The notes beneath the pieces were generated by a model that saw nothing but the letters and a program-made list of their open reading frames with translations, was not told the DNA's origin and did not search any database. Shown here in pieces: positions 1-6,419 of a stretch of DNA of 7,106 nt (positions are counted from its first letter, which is position 1; each line of letters opens with the position of its first letter). Location of the stretch: positions 1 to 7,106 of the forward strand of contig CALCQT010000207.1 of assembly GCA_937894825.1 (NCBI GenBank), written 5' to 3'. Made by a program: the position numbers and the translations under genes. Source of the stretch: an uncultured Anaerolineaceae bacterium (GTDB lineage Bacteria > Chloroflexota > Anaerolineae > Anaerolineales > Anaerolineaceae).

Positions 1-1
1 C

Positions 2-661
2 CCGATAATTAGTCAAGCAGAAACCTATACGACGATTTCGGCTCGGAACAAACATGTGGTCGTCATCGGCGGCGGGGATACCGGGACGGATTGTGTTGCG
101 ACTGCGTTGCGCCATGGTTGCCAGAGCGTGGTTCAGTTTGAACTGATGGATCAGCAACCTTCGGTGCGCAGCAAAGATAACCCCTGGCCGGAGTGGCCGA
201 AGATCAGAAAGATGGATTACGGGCAAGAAGAAGCCATTGCGATTTATGGACAGAATCCACAGCAGTACCGTATCCTTACAAAAAATTTCGAAGCGGATGC
301 GGATGGCAACGTGAAGACGGTTCACACCGTTCGAGTCTTATGGCAGTTGGATTCAGAAGGCAGACCTTTCTCTCAGGAAATTCCGGGTTCTGATCAGATA
401 TGGCAGGCTGACCTGGTCTTATTGGCTTTGGGTTTTCTGGGCCCGGAAGCGCAACTGTTGGACCAATTAAATATTGAACGGAATCGACGGAATAATGTTA
501 TGACGGATGCGGAACGCTATGCGACGAATATTCCGGGAATCTTTTCAGCGGGGGATATGCGCCGGGGACAAAGTTTGGTCGTATGGGCTATTCACGAAGG
601 ACGCGGCGCGGCGCGTGAGGTGGATCGCTACCTGATGGGAGATACAAAAATCAGGAAATGA
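2..661 (+). CDS. gltD: Glutamate synthase (NADPH) small subunit GltD, C-terminal part (5' end outside window)
   Basis: This is the electron-input subunit of NADPH-dependent glutamate synthase. In the family it takes electrons from NADPH through FAD and iron-sulfur clusters to the large subunit, which makes glutamate from glutamine and 2-oxoglutarate in the cytoplasm. The frame is open to the left edge, so the GTG at 56 is an internal valine codon and not the start. About 219 residues remain of a family length near 480-490; the N-terminal Fe-S domain and first Rossmann half are missing. Visible marks are the second dinucleotide-binding motif VVVIGGGDTGTDC just after the edge, the GltD-typical NPWPEWP segment, and the C-terminal FAD-contact block IPGIFSAGDMRRGQSLVVWA followed by HEGRGAAREVDRYLMG. 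The large-subunit gene gltB, if linked, would lie to the left. Related flavoproteins such as the dihydropyrimidine dehydrogenase N-terminal part share the fold, but the NPWPEWP and SLVVWA blocks favour GltD. Confidence 0.95.
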   Translation, partial: PIISQAETYTTISARNKHVVVIGGGDTGTDCVATALRHGCQSVVQFELMDQQPSVRSKDNPWPEWPKIRKMDYGQEEAIAIYGQNPQQYRILTKNFEADADGNVKTVHTVRVLWQLDSEGRPFSQEIPGSDQIWQADLVLLALGFLGPEAQLLDQLNIERNRRNNVMTDAERYATNIPGIFSAGDMRRGQSLVVWAIHEGRGAAREVDRYLMGDTKIRK

Positions 662-800
662 GCACTGCGGGACATTTCGAATGATGATATTCCGGCTGAC
701 ATGCGTCCAGGCGTATCAGGTTGAAATCTCATACTTCGAATTACAGATTCGTCAAGGGGCTGGTTCTGATCCCGGATCCTTTCTGAACGATTCCTTTTCT

Positions 801-1274
801 TTATGGCTGTGAAGCGATATCGGCGGTCATTGCCCGGGTGATGCGGAGGAAATCTTTCGCATTCATCAAAATACTCAACCCGCGCTGTCCTCCGGACACG
901 GAAATTTCATCCTGCGACAGCATCGTATTATGAACCAGGATTTGAAACCCGTGGTTCAGCAATGCCAGCGCGGAGATGCCGCCGGTTTGCAGTTTGGTCA
1001 GATCTTCGGCTTCTCTTTGGCTCGCGACGCGGATTTTCTTCTCTCCGATGACGGCGGCCGTCTTTTTGATGTCGACTTCAAGCGGACCGGGAATGATCAG
1101 GAGCAGTGGTTTGCCCGGTTGGAGCCGCAATCCAACAATAGTTTTATAAACCGTGTTCGGGTCCAGATGGAATAATTCCGCGGATTCAACCGCGCTTCGT
1201 TTAATGGCTTCTGATTCGAGTACTGTGAATTTGACTTTTTGCGACACTAAAAATCGGGTTACGTTATTTTGCAT
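801..1274 (-). CDS. ybaK: YbaK/ProX-type aminoacyl-tRNA deacylase (Cys-tRNA(Pro)/prolyl-tRNA editing family)
   Basis: The product is a free-standing editing domain of the YbaK/EbsC family, which hydrolyses mischarged tRNA such as Cys-tRNA(Pro) in the cytoplasm. The 157 residues match the usual single-domain length of about 155-165. Seen in the sequence: VYKT, holding the lysine that is catalytic in characterised YbaK (residue 44 from this start); GGISAL, matching the family's GGISPLG; and SGGQRGLSI, matching SGGKRGLDI of E. coli YbaK. I chose the ATG at 1274 because AAGGAA lies just upstream (1278-1283), though its spacing is short, and because it starts 17 nt after the PHP gene's stop. A TTG at 1331 would add 19 residues, overlap the PHP gene by 40 nt, and has no ribosome-binding site. 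The spacing implies co-transcription with the PHP gene. The exact substrate (Cys-, Ala- or other mischarged tRNA) cannot be told from sequence alone. Confidence 0.9.
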   Translation of the reverse strand: MQNNVTRFLVSQKVKFTVLESEAIKRSAVESAELFHLDPNTVYKTIVGLRLQPGKPLLLIIPGPLEVDIKKTAAVIGEKKIRVASQREAEDLTKLQTGGISALALLNHGFQILVHNTMLSQDEISVSGGQRGLSILMNAKDFLRITRAMTADIASQP

Positions 1275-1277
1275 CTG

Positions 1278-1283
1278 TTCCTT
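1278..1283 (-). promoter_or_regulatory. Ribosome-binding site deciding the ybaK start
   Basis: On the minus strand AAGGAA sits immediately before the ATG at 1274, with 3-4 nt between. It falls in the 17-nt gap after the PHP gene's TAG stop. It supports the shorter start over the TTG at 1331. The spacing is tighter than ideal, so translational coupling to the PHP gene may help. Confidence 0.6.
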
Positions 1284-1291
1284 GTATTCGT

Positions 1292-2356
1292 CTATGCTTT
1301 GTCCAGATAAATTGGGTTCGAGTAGATCCAACAGCGTAATTTATTTCGATAAGGCAAATAGGTTTCAACGCGATAGTAGCCTGGTTCGGTCACAACCACC
1401 GGCAAAGAACGCAGCTTTTCCCAATGGCGGACGACTTTTCCATTGTGAATCAGGCGGCAGATGGCCTCTTTCGGATTCCGTATTTTAAGCGTCACACTGT
1501 TCTCAAAACGCATCCGCCCGCCTGGCCAGACGGTTTGATTTTCGCCGTCAGCTTTGAAGGAGAAACCGGCTGAAGGGTGGATCAGATCAAGCCCGATGAA
1601 AAAACGACCCGCTTTCAGCGCTTGATAAATCATGCGTTTATCTGTATCAACATCGCCGCTGAGTTGCTGCGGAACGAAGACATGATTGTTCAGACAGCGA
1701 AAGCCGAATTCATAAGGAAGGATTGGAAAAGTGCGAAATCCGATTTCTTCTGGCGCCTGCCGCCCATCCGAGCCGGCATATGCATTCACCATTTTACCGG
1801 AGAGCAAAAGTTCGTCCCATTTCAAAATGCTCTCTTCGTTGGCACCCATCGGAAAAAGCTCGGGCTGACTGGCATTCCCGAGAAGCGAGAAAATTCCGCG
1901 CGACTGGCTGTAAAATTCGTCCAACAGGTTATAGATCTCTATGCCGGTAAAATTGGTAGCAGGCCAGGTTATCCAGGGAGCGCCTTTCTTTTTCAGCCAT
2001 CGGTTATCTTTTGCAAAAGGATGTGCCAGAATACTGATTCCGCCGCTTCTCCGGACTGCATCGATAACTGCTTGCGGGTCAGATGCGAAGGAGGCGAGTT
2101 CCAGGTCGGTATCAAGAACCAGAATATGGTTCTCATAGGGCCGGGCCGGGTCTTTGATCTCTTCTCCTGCCAGTAAAAGAACATTCTTGCCGTCACGATG
2201 ATAATATTGGTCTTTCTCGTGAATAAGGATATTGTGTTCGGTTACAATGAGCACATCAATGCCGGCGTTTAATCCTGCTTGCGCCATTTCATAATAATTG
2301 GCTGTTCCGCTGGAAATATTCGAATGGTTATGAAGATTTACGATTAATTCTTGCAT
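1292..2356 (-). CDS. PHP-domain metal-dependent phosphoesterase with beta-rich C-terminal region
   Basis: The 354-residue product belongs to the PHP superfamily of metal-dependent phosphoesterases. The N-terminal two thirds carry the expected metal-ligand motifs in order: HNH (residues 9-11, in NLHNHSNISSG), TEHN (39-42), GEE (64-66), the histidine of ENHIL (77), LAHP (110-113), GIEIYN (138-143) and GSDGR (195-199). The last motif usually reads GSDxH; here arginine replaces the histidine. Residues from about 255 to the end look like a beta-sandwich domain ending SNPIYLDKA. There is no signal peptide or membrane segment. I use the ATG at 2356, which begins directly before the PHP core; no clear Shine-Dalgarno site precedes it. 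Its stop lies 17 nt before the YbaK-type gene, so the two form an operon. The substrate is unknown; PHP proteins include histidinol phosphatases, nucleotide phosphatases and polymerase exonuclease domains, and this one fits none of those closely. Confidence 0.85.
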   Translation of the reverse strand: MQELIVNLHNHSNISSGTANYYEMAQAGLNAGIDVLIVTEHNILIHEKDQYYHRDGKNVLLLAGEEIKDPARPYENHILVLDTDLELASFASDPQAVIDAVRRSGGISILAHPFAKDNRWLKKKGAPWITWPATNFTGIEIYNLLDEFYSQSRGIFSLLGNASQPELFPMGANEESILKWDELLLSGKMVNAYAGSDGRQAPEEIGFRTFPILPYEFGFRCLNNHVFVPQQLSGDVDTDKRMIYQALKAGRFFIGLDLIHPSAGFSFKADGENQTVWPGGRMRFENSVTLKIRNPKEAICRLIHNGKVVRHWEKLRSLPVVVTEPGYYRVETYLPYRNKLRCWIYSNPIYLDKA

Positions 2357-2378
2357 ATCGGCATACGTTCAAAACCCG

Positions 2379-2410
2379 AACACACGGCAGCGTGATCCGT
2401 ATTGTGTGTT
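2379..2410. repeat. Imperfect inverted repeat in the presumed PHP gene leader
   Basis: AACACAC (2379-2385) pairs with GTGTGTT (2404-2410), and an inner ACGG (2384-2387) could alternatively pair with CCGT (2397-2400). The loop is 18 nt. It lies 23-54 nt upstream of the PHP gene's ATG and could be an operator or a leader hairpin. The stem is short and no U-run follows directly, so I do not call it a terminator. Confidence 0.3.
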
Positions 2411-2508
2411 TGAGAAAATTTCTGAATTCCCGTTTTTCATTTTCCCGATTTCAATTTCGTCTTTTAGCTCCGTTATCCACTTTGAAATGCTGAATTTCTG
2501 TGATCTCA

Positions 2509-2538
2509 TTGACGATAAACTGTTTTTCAGAGTATAAT
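2509..2538 (+). promoter_or_regulatory. Sigma-70-type promoter of secG
   Basis: The -35 hexamer TTGACG (2509-2514) and a perfect -10 TATAAT (2533-2538) are separated by 18 nt. Transcription would start near 2545, giving a leader of about 26 nt before the secG ATG at 2571. The leader contains the strong ribosome-binding site GGAGGAG at 2559-2565. Confidence 0.85.
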
Positions 2539-2570
2539 TTGTTGGTTGACGAACTTGTGGAGGAGATGGG

Positions 2571-2795
2571 ATGAAAACTTTTTTTGATATCGCACTTATT
2601 ATAACGTCGATCGTGACGGTTATCTGTGTTGTGTTACAGAATCGGGGCGTCGGAATTGGCAGTCTCGGTGGTGGCAGCGAGCCCGGCACAATTTTTTCCG
2701 CCCGCCGGGGAATTGAAAAGGTGCTGTTCAATATGACCATCGGATTCAGCGTTTTATTGATTATCCTCGTAGTTGCGAGCATTATTATTTTCTAA
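2571..2795 (+). CDS. secG: Preprotein translocase subunit SecG
   Basis: SecG is the small auxiliary subunit of the SecYEG protein-export channel in the cytoplasmic membrane; it assists SecA-driven translocation. The 74-residue length is typical. Two membrane segments are visible, at about residues 5-23 and 53-73. Between them is the family's cytoplasmic loop: VVLQNRGVGIGSLGGGSE, then a GTIFSARRGIEK stretch, matching the usual VLLQ..K..GLG...GG....FG.RG..... pattern. The ATG at 2571 is preceded by GGAGGAG at good spacing. A strong promoter lies just upstream and an intrinsic terminator 21 nt downstream, so it appears to be transcribed alone. A longer opposite-strand reading frame over this region is a shadow. 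Confidence 0.93.
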   Translation: MKTFFDIALIITSIVTVICVVLQNRGVGIGSLGGGSEPGTIFSARRGIEKVLFNMTIGFSVLLIILVVASIIIF

Positions 2796-2815
2796 TTGTA
2801 GGAACGATCGTTGTG

Positions 2816-2846
2816 CAGGCTTCCGAAGCGGAAGCCTGTTTTTTTT
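2816..2846 (+). terminator. Intrinsic terminator after secG
   Basis: A perfect 9-bp GC-rich stem, CAGGCTTCC (2816-2824) with GGAAGCCTG (2830-2838), has a 5-nt loop and is followed at once by eight T residues (2839-2846). It lies 21 nt after the secG stop codon and should separate secG from the solute-binding protein gene. Confidence 0.93.
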
Positions 2847-3017
2847 AGATACTGTCTGTATAGTACTGATCGATAATGTTTTATGCTTGTTCTTATTGTT
2901 GACCTTTTCAGTAAAAATAAATGTGCTCTTCGCGAGAGAATTTTCCGGTTTTCTTCAAAATACGCTTAAATTGGGAAATGCCGATAACAGACCCTTTTTT
3001 TTCACTGCCGATCAAGT

Positions 3018-3023
3018 TAGAAT
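3018..3023 (+). promoter_or_regulatory. Possible -10 element (TAGAAT) of the solute-binding protein gene
   Basis: TAGAAT ends 6 nt before the ATG at 3030, so transcription from it would start at or next to the start codon and give a leaderless mRNA. No recognisable -35 stands 17 nt upstream (a T-run is there), and no good Shine-Dalgarno sequence precedes the ATG, which fits a leaderless start but does not prove it. Another candidate, TTGACC at 2899-2904, has no good -10 partner. The 183-nt region between the terminator and the ATG shows nothing else I can name. Confidence 0.3.
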
Positions 3024-3029
3024 AAAGAA

Positions 3030-4730
3030 ATGAAAAAACTCCGCTGGCAACTGATAATTATTTTTTTGACCGGTTTGGTGGTTGGAATTCTTTTACTAAG
3101 TGATACCACTACAGGTCCTATTCAGATTTTTGAATCCCAGCCGACAGGAGGCGGGACTTACAAAGAAGGTTTGGTAGGAACTTTACAGCGTCTTAATCCG
3201 CTGTTGTCATATTACAACAACGCGGATCAGGACGTGTCCCGACTCTTGTATAATGGTTTGATCAAATTTGACGCACGCGGCATGCCGATGAAAGATCTCG
3301 CTGCCTCCTGGGGCATCTCCATGGACGGCACGATTTATAATTTCGCGATCAATCCGGACGCGAAATGGCATGATGGACAACCGGTGATTGCCGATGATGT
3401 TACCTTCACATACAACATGCTTAAACAGGGGACAGGTTATCTCCCGGATGATTTGATTGCTTTCTGGCAGAAAATTCAGATTAATACGCTGGATAAGCAG
3501 ACAGTCCAATTTGTTCTCGAAGAACCGTTTGCTCCATTCCTGGATTATCTGACCACCGGGATCCTTCCGCGCCATATTTGGGGTAATATGAGTTTTTCTG
3601 AGATGGTGGAATCCAAAATGAATATCCAGCCGGTCGGCAGTGGACCGTTCCGATTGGGGGGACTGATTCAGGATGGCGGGAATATCACCGGAATCCGCCT
3701 GGTAAACAACCCGACATTTTTCGGTACCAAACCTTTTTTGGATGAAATTCAATTTATTTATTATCAGGATAGTGTGCTGGCTTTTCAGGCTTATCAGCAA
3801 GGCCTGGTGGACGGCGTCAGTTATATCTCTGAAAGTGTTCTGCCGTCCGCGCTGATCGAGTCCAACTTATCTTTATATTCCTCCAGACTGCCGATGCAGT
3901 CGATGGTTTTACTGAATCTGGATAACAGCAGTGTCGGTTTCTTTCAGGATGCCGCTGTCCGCAAAGGATTGTTGACAGGTTTAAATCGGACGAAAATCGT
4001 CAATAATCTATTGAATGGTCAGGCGTTGATTGCGCATGGACCAATTTTGTCTGGCAGTTGGGCATATTACAGCGGAATTCAACAGGTTGAGTATGACGCG
4101 TACAAAGCGCGGGAACTCTTGAAAACAGCGGGATATGTGCTGGCAAATGAACAGGATCAGGTTCGTTCAAAAGACGGCGTTACGCTGAACTTCACATTGC
4201 TTTATCCGGATGATGATCTTCATCGCAGTATCGCGGAATCGATTCAACAGGATTGGGCGTTGATTAATGTCCTTGTGAACCTGGAAGCGGTTTCCTATAC
4301 GGATTTAGTCAATTCCCGGCTTGAACAGCGGAATTACGAAGCGGTCTTGATTGACTTGAATTTGTCAAACACGCCGGACCCGGATCCCTATCCGTTTTGG
4401 GACCAAACCCAAATTTCTACCGGACAAAATTTCTCCCAGTGGAATAACCGGGTTGTCAGTCAGTACCTTGAGTCTGCCCGGGTCGAAACAGACCAGACGG
4501 AACGGGAACGACTGTACCGGAATTTCCAGGTTGTATTTGCGGATGAGCTCCCGGCCCTGCCCCTGTATAATCCGATTTATAATTTTGCAGTCAGTTCGAA
4601 GGTAAAAGGGATCAGTGTCGGGCCTTTGTATCGGATTTCTGACCGATTCCAGAATGTTGAATCCTGGTATGTCGTTTCACGAACGACACTTAGCGATCAG
4701 TTCCAGGAAAAGGGCCAGGATGACGAATAA
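3030..4730 (+). CDS. ABC transporter solute-binding protein, family 5 (peptide/nickel type), membrane-anchored
   Basis: The 566-residue product is an extracytoplasmic substrate-binding protein of the DppA/OppA/NikA family (SBP_bac_5). Residues 1-24 form a basic start plus a hydrophobic helix (WQLIIIFLTGLVVGILLLS), a signal sequence or uncleaved anchor. The mature part opens with GGTYKEGLVGTLQRLNPLLS, followed by the family marks SRLLYNGLIKFD, LAASW and AKWHDGQPVIADDVTFTY (about residues 113-130). It also has PVGSGPFRL and, near the C-terminus, LPALPLYNPIYNFAVSSKVKG. I see no cysteine anywhere, hence no lipobox, although many such proteins in Gram-positive-type cells are lipoproteins. Length is normal for the family. 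No permease or ATPase gene adjoins it: it sits alone between two terminators. Substrate is unknown; oligopeptides are the commonest family ligand. The start is fixed by the hydrophobic N-terminus, although no clear ribosome-binding site precedes it. Confidence 0.92.
   Translation: MKKLRWQLIIIFLTGLVVGILLLSDTTTGPIQIFESQPTGGGTYKEGLVGTLQRLNPLLSYYNNADQDVSRLLYNGLIKFDARGMPMKDLAASWGISMDGTIYNFAINPDAKWHDGQPVIADDVTFTYNMLKQGTGYLPDDLIAFWQKIQINTLDKQTVQFVLEEPFAPFLDYLTTGILPRHIWGNMSFSEMVESKMNIQPVGSGPFRLGGLIQDGGNITGIRLVNNPTFFGTKPFLDEIQFIYYQDSVLAFQAYQQGLVDGVSYISESVLPSALIESNLSLYSSRLPMQSMVLLNLDNSSVGFFQDAAVRKGLLTGLNRTKIVNNLLNGQALIAHGPILSGSWAYYSGIQQVEYDAYKARELLKTAGYVLANEQDQVRSKDGVTLNFTLLYPDDDLHRSIAESIQQDWALINVLVNLEAVSYTDLVNSRLEQRNYEAVLIDLNLSNTPDPDPYPFWDQTQISTGQNFSQWNNRVVSQYLESARVETDQTERERLYRNFQVVFADELPALPLYNPIYNFAVSSKVKGISVGPLYRISDRFQNVESWYVVSRTTLSDQFQEKGQDDE
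4670..4688. repeat. Perfect short inverted repeat containing a parS-like half-site
   Basis: TGTCGTT (4670-4676) and AACGACA (4682-4688) are exact reverse complements around TCACG. The left part, GTTTCACG, matches half of the widely conserved parS consensus TGTTTCACGTGAAACA, but the right half does not. It lies inside the 3' end of the solute-binding protein gene. It may be chance. Confidence 0.2.
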
Positions 4731-4751
4731 TTGAAATGATACCGCTGTTCG

Positions 4752-4786
4752 AAAAGCCGTATCTTTCCTGAAGATACGGCTTTTTT
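4752..4786 (+). terminator. Intrinsic terminator after the solute-binding protein gene
   Basis: AAAAGCCGTATCTT (4752-4765) pairs perfectly over 14 bp with AAGATACGGCTTTT (4771-4784) around the loop TCCTG, and six T residues run from 4781 to 4786. It starts 21 nt after the stop codon. The A-run on the left arm gives a short T-run on the other strand, so it could work weakly in both directions. Confidence 0.92.
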
Positions 4787-4829
4787 ATGACCGGTACAAA
4801 ATTTACGAAATATCAGACAGGAAAAGAAA

Positions 4830-5540
4830 ATGACTGGAACCATACTAAATGTAGCTGCCATTCTTGCCGGAACAACCGCAGGACTGTTATTAGGGGCGAA
4901 ATTCCCCGAGAAGTTACGGAACACGCTGACGGCTGCGCTCGGTCTGTTTACCGCGCTGCTGGGCGTTGGCATGTTCCTGAAGTCTGAAAATAATGTGATC
5001 TGTCTGGTTGGGATTGTGATCGGCATTTGTCTTGGCGAATGGCTCAACCTTGAAGCGAAAGTCGAAACGCTTGGAGGATGGCTCCAGACCGCGGTTCAAA
5101 ACCTTCTTGGGAAGAATCAAAGCGGAAATCGTGAAAAATTTATTCAGGCCTTCGTTACTGCGACCTTATTGTTCGGAATTGGGCCGATGAGTATTCTGGG
5201 TTCTATTCAGGATGGGCTTAGCGGTGATTATAGTATGCTGGCAGTCAAAGCCCTGTTGGATGGGGTTACTTCGATTGTTTTTGCCTCCACCATGGGCTAT
5301 GGGGTTGCTTTTTCAGTGATTCCGATTTTTCTGTATCAGGGCTCGATCAGTCTGTTAGCCACAAAAGCGCAGGTTTTTATGAGCAGTCAAATGATAAACG
5401 AAATGACAGCGACAGGCGGTGTCTTGCTTTGCGCGATTGCACTATCCAGTATGCTGTCTATTAAGAAAATTCGTGTAGCCAATATGGTTCCGGCGTTACT
5501 TATTACGCCGCTGATTGTTTGGCTGTTGGCGCTTTTTTAG
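4830..5540 (+). CDS. DUF554 family integral membrane protein (YqgA/YdfK-like)
   Basis: The 236-residue product belongs to the DUF554 family of bacterial inner-membrane proteins, whose function is not established. About seven hydrophobic segments can be seen, near residues 4-22, 32-50, 55-72, 107-127, 141-171, 195-210 and 217-236. Family marks are the N-terminal GTILNVAAILAG, the central FGIGPMSILGSIQDGLSGDY, then KALLDGVTSIVFASTMG and FLYQGSISLLA. Length is normal. The start at 4830 follows AGGAAAAG (4819-4826) and begins directly at the conserved N-terminus. It lies after the terminator of the preceding gene, so it should have its own promoter, but I could not identify one in the 40-odd nt between. 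Its last 45 nt overlap the antisense end of the GNAT gene. Confidence 0.92.
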   Translation: MTGTILNVAAILAGTTAGLLLGAKFPEKLRNTLTAALGLFTALLGVGMFLKSENNVICLVGIVIGICLGEWLNLEAKVETLGGWLQTAVQNLLGKNQSGNREKFIQAFVTATLLFGIGPMSILGSIQDGLSGDYSMLAVKALLDGVTSIVFASTMGYGVAFSVIPIFLYQGSISLLATKAQVFMSSQMINEMTATGGVLLCAIALSSMLSIKKIRVANMVPALLITPLIVWLLALF

Positions 5541-6407
5541 ACCATAAGGTTGAGAACCATACGAATAGACCGGGTAGGTATCGAACGTCCGATAAAAACC
5601 ATTTTTCTGGTAAAGCGTAATTGCGGATGTGTTGCTGGATTGTGTATTAACCGTAAATCTCGTGATTCCAAGTTGAATGTAGTATTCGAACATGGATGAT
5701 AATAAAAAGCTGCCCAATCCGTGGAGTTGCAGGGCTGGTGTGACTGCGATGCGGGCAAGGTGAGCGGCGCCCTGGTTTTGACTGGCGAGCAGATACGCGA
5801 TAATTTCGCCATCAGTTTTGAGCACAAGCGTGTAATCGGATTGCCGCGTGGCAATCCGGATGTTTTCTGGCGATAAACGCCATAACGGCGGGAAGGCCTT
5901 TTCGCACAGAGTGGCAATTTGAGGAAGGTCGTCCGGTTGAAGCGAATGGATCGTGACGGCTTCCGGAGGCGTTAGAACTGCCGGCGAAAAGTCTGTGTAA
6001 TTCGCTTCAAGAAAGATGATTTCTTCAAAACGTCGAAATTGGGAATTTATCAGCAACGCTTGAAAGACATTACTGGTCGGAATGGCCGCAACCAGCGCTT
6101 TTTTCAGTTGCAGTGTTTCAATGGCCGCAGAAAACAGTTGCCGCCAGTCGTCCAGTCGTTGGTCATTTGTGCTGTGGATTGAATAAAAAAACTGAACCCA
6201 AAAGATCCCAGGCGTTTTTTGCGACAGGACCAGAAGCCCCTCATAATTATTCTCATCATTATTCAAAGCAAAGCAAATATTATCCGGGTTGAACAGGTTA
6301 TGAGAATCCGACCAATCCAGATGTTCATGTACACAATATGCCTGCTGGATTAATGCTTCAGCCAAGGTTTTCTCCGCAAAGGAAACCGTCTTAACTGTTT
6401 CTGCCAT
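5496..6407 (-). CDS. GNAT-family N-acetyltransferase with extra N-terminal region
   Basis: The C-terminal half (residues about 150-285) is a GNAT acetyltransferase domain that uses acetyl-CoA. Motif A reads LARIAVTPALQLHGLGSFLL (218-236, with the acetyl-CoA loop Q227-L-H-G-L-G), and motif B reads NTSAITLYQKNGF (259-271). Residues 1-145 resemble a second, degenerate GNAT-like half (AIPTSNVFQALLINSQFRRFEE at about 108-129) without a clear acetyl-CoA loop. The last 14 residues (LKKRQQPNNQRRNK) are strongly basic and are encoded wholly in the overlap with the DUF554 gene. The ATG lies 12 nt after the parB stop and has no Shine-Dalgarno site, which suggests translational coupling to parB. A TTG at codon 15, preceded by GGAGAA, is an alternative start. 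The acceptor substrate cannot be inferred; small molecules, antibiotics or protein N-termini are all possible. Confidence 0.85.
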   Translation of the reverse strand: MAETVKTVSFAEKTLAEALIQQAYCVHEHLDWSDSHNLFNPDNICFALNNDENNYEGLLVLSQKTPGIFWVQFFYSIHSTNDQRLDDWRQLFSAAIETLQLKKALVAAIPTSNVFQALLINSQFRRFEEIIFLEANYTDFSPAVLTPPEAVTIHSLQPDDLPQIATLCEKAFPPLWRLSPENIRIATRQSDYTLVLKTDGEIIAYLLASQNQGAAHLARIAVTPALQLHGLGSFLLSSMFEYYIQLGITRFTVNTQSSNTSAITLYQKNGFYRTFDTYPVYSYGSQPYGLKKRQQPNNQRRNK

Positions 6408-6419
6408 AAGAAAATAGGA

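Noticed and set aside
662..800. Terminator between the convergent gltD and ybaK genes
   Set aside because: Only 4-5 bp pairings with long loops (for example AATCT/AGATT) and no T-run can be found, so I call nothing here.
1577..2176. A 199-codon plus-strand frame opposite the PHP gene
   Set aside because: It is antisense to a well-supported PHP-domain gene and its translation shows no domain.
2369..2782. A 137-codon open frame on the minus strand covering the secG promoter and gene
   Set aside because: It is antisense to secG, whose family match, promoter, ribosome-binding site and terminator are all clear. The stretch over 2380-2510 reads as charged, protein-like sequence (KWITELKDEIEIGKMKNG), but it has no ribosome-binding site and I recognise no family.
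2773..3033. An 86-codon plus-strand frame between secG and the solute-binding protein gene
   Set aside because: It overlaps the secG end, runs through the intrinsic terminator and has no ribosome-binding site or recognisable family.
3207..3800. A 197-codon minus-strand frame opposite the solute-binding protein gene
   Set aside because: It is a shadow of a clear family-5 solute-binding protein.
5491..5510. Hairpin CGGCGT...ACGCCG at the DUF554/GNAT overlap as a bidirectional terminator
   Set aside because: The 6-bp stem is inside coding sequence and no T-run follows on either strand.
5537..5917. A second minus-strand frame within the GNAT gene
   Set aside because: It lies inside the acetyltransferase domain in another frame, and the translation is low in recognisable structure.
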